From: Clostridiales bacterium
Lineage (GTDB): Bacteria > Bacillota > Clostridia > Oscillospirales > Oscillospiraceae
Length of the DNA stretch: 40,142 bases
Assembly (NCBI GenBank): GCA_022782265.1
Contig: JALFOM010000081.1
Location: forward strand, 1-40,142
Direction of reading: 5' to 3'
Position numbers and translations under genes: made by a program. Below the pieces are notes generated by a model. It searched no databases. It worked only from the letters and a program-made list of their open reading frames with translations, and was not told where the DNA came from. Position 1 is the first letter of the stretch, and each line of letters starts with the position of its first letter. Of the stretch, positions 39,572-40,142 are shown in pieces.

Positions 39572-40142
39572 ATGGCCAAGAAAATCACCCGCATTGTTCT
39601 GACCGGCGGACCCGCCGCCGGCAAGACCACCCTGATCAGCCGCATCTTGAAGGAGTTCAAGCAGGAGGACGGCTGGCGGGTCATCACCATCCCCGAGACC
39701 GCTACGGAGCTGATCTCCGGCTTCGGCCTGGGCCCCTTTCCGGGCTGCATGTCCATGCTGGCGTTTCAGTATTTTGTCATCGGCGACCAGCTCCACAAGG
39801 AGAAGCTGGCCCTGCGCGGCGCGGAGACCGTGCCGGAGGAAAACATTCTGATCATCTACGACCGGGCGGTGCTGGATGACAAGGCCTACATTACCGACGA
39901 GGAATTTACCCAGGTACTGTCCGGCTTCGGCGTCACGGAGGAGGAGCTTCTGGCGGGCTATGACGCGGTGCTGCACCTGGTCACCTGTGCCAAAGGTGCG
40001 GAATTTGCCTACAACTATGGCAACGCCGCCCGGTATGAGAGCGTGGAGGAGGCCAGAGAGATGGACGACCGCACCCTCCGCGCATGGAGCGCCCACCCCT
40101 CTCTGCACATTATCGACAACTCCGTGGCCTTTGAGGATAAGA
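39572..40142 (+). CDS. AAA_28-type ATP-binding protein (incomplete, runs off the right edge)
   Basis: At least 190 residues are present and no stop is reached before the window ends. The P-loop GGPAAGKTT is at about residues 12-20, and IPETATELI, YDRAVLDDKAYI and the LVTCAKGAEFAYN stretch match P-loop kinase-like proteins of the AAA_28 (NadR/TTD14-like) group. The activity is unknown; members may be kinases or GTP/ATP-dependent phosphoinositide-binding proteins. The ATG at 39572 has GGGAG 8 nt upstream; an in-frame ATG at 39557 is less well placed. Confidence 0.85.
   Translation, partial: MAKKITRIVLTGGPAAGKTTLISRILKEFKQEDGWRVITIPETATELISGFGLGPFPGCMSMLAFQYFVIGDQLHKEKLALRGAETVPEENILIIYDRAVLDDKAYITDEEFTQVLSGFGVTEEELLAGYDAVLHLVTCAKGAEFAYNYGNAARYESVEEAREMDDRTLRAWSAHPSLHIIDNSVAFEDK

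Noticed and set aside
1-40142. CRISPR arrays, rRNA genes, insertion sequences, restriction or toxin-antitoxin systems
   Set aside because: I looked for regular repeats with spacers, transposases, and known nuclease or toxin motifs on both strands and found none.

Overview
The window looks like a chromosomal segment of a spore-forming, GC-rich Firmicute of the class Clostridia, probably Oscillospiraceae; the family is inferred. The support is a PolC-type replicase, the spoIIGA-sigE sporulation pair, the pyrH-frr-uppS-dxr-rseP-ispG-polC order, strong AGGAGG-type ribosome binding sites, near-consensus sigma-A promoters and GC-rich coding sequence. I see no CRISPR array, rRNA, IS element or intact prophage.

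Layout. (1) 1-5346, all minus strand: a coiled-coil protein, a DUF1893 protein, a flavodoxin-like reductase, a pseudokinase-transmembrane-C-type-lectin protein and a beta-CASP metallo-beta-lactamase protein. (2) 5554-7986, plus: a CotH-type lipoprotein with two lamin-tail domains. (3) 8071-18075, minus: a tight eight-gene operon for UMP kinase, ribosome recycling, undecaprenyl and MEP isoprenoid synthesis, site-2 protease and PolC. An AlkD-like gene sits where cdsA is usually found. (4) 18256-21429, plus: spoIIGA-sigE, then sdaAB-sdaAA for serine deamination. (5) 21478-29294: small unknowns, a DUF2798 membrane protein behind a terminator-like leader, a TRAP transporter operon (dctP-dctQ-dctM), a YcxB-like protein, a MATE exporter and an MBL hydrolase. 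(6) 29314-30827: three small unknown genes, divergent from a YfcE-type phosphodiesterase. (7) 30870-36376, minus: a complete branched-chain amino-acid ABC transporter (livK-H-M-G-F) with a cytidylate-kinase-like gene at its end. (8) 36651-38084, minus: a 59-aa unknown, a Bcp peroxiredoxin and YaaA, a likely peroxide-defence operon. (9) 38114-40142: a coding remnant, tRNA-Val(GAC), a zinc-ribbon/Ig-like membrane protein and the start of a P-loop NTPase that leaves the window.

Most genes are ordinary core or transport genes. The less explained parts are the pseudokinase-lectin receptor, the AlkD-like gene inside the isoprenoid operon, the leader terminator before the DUF2798 gene, three back-to-back perfect hairpins at 22598-22696, the three small genes at 29314-30289, an orphan consensus promoter at 36558-36586, the structured livK leader and the unusual spoIIGA start region. 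No single cluster is clearly a new defence or biosynthetic system.
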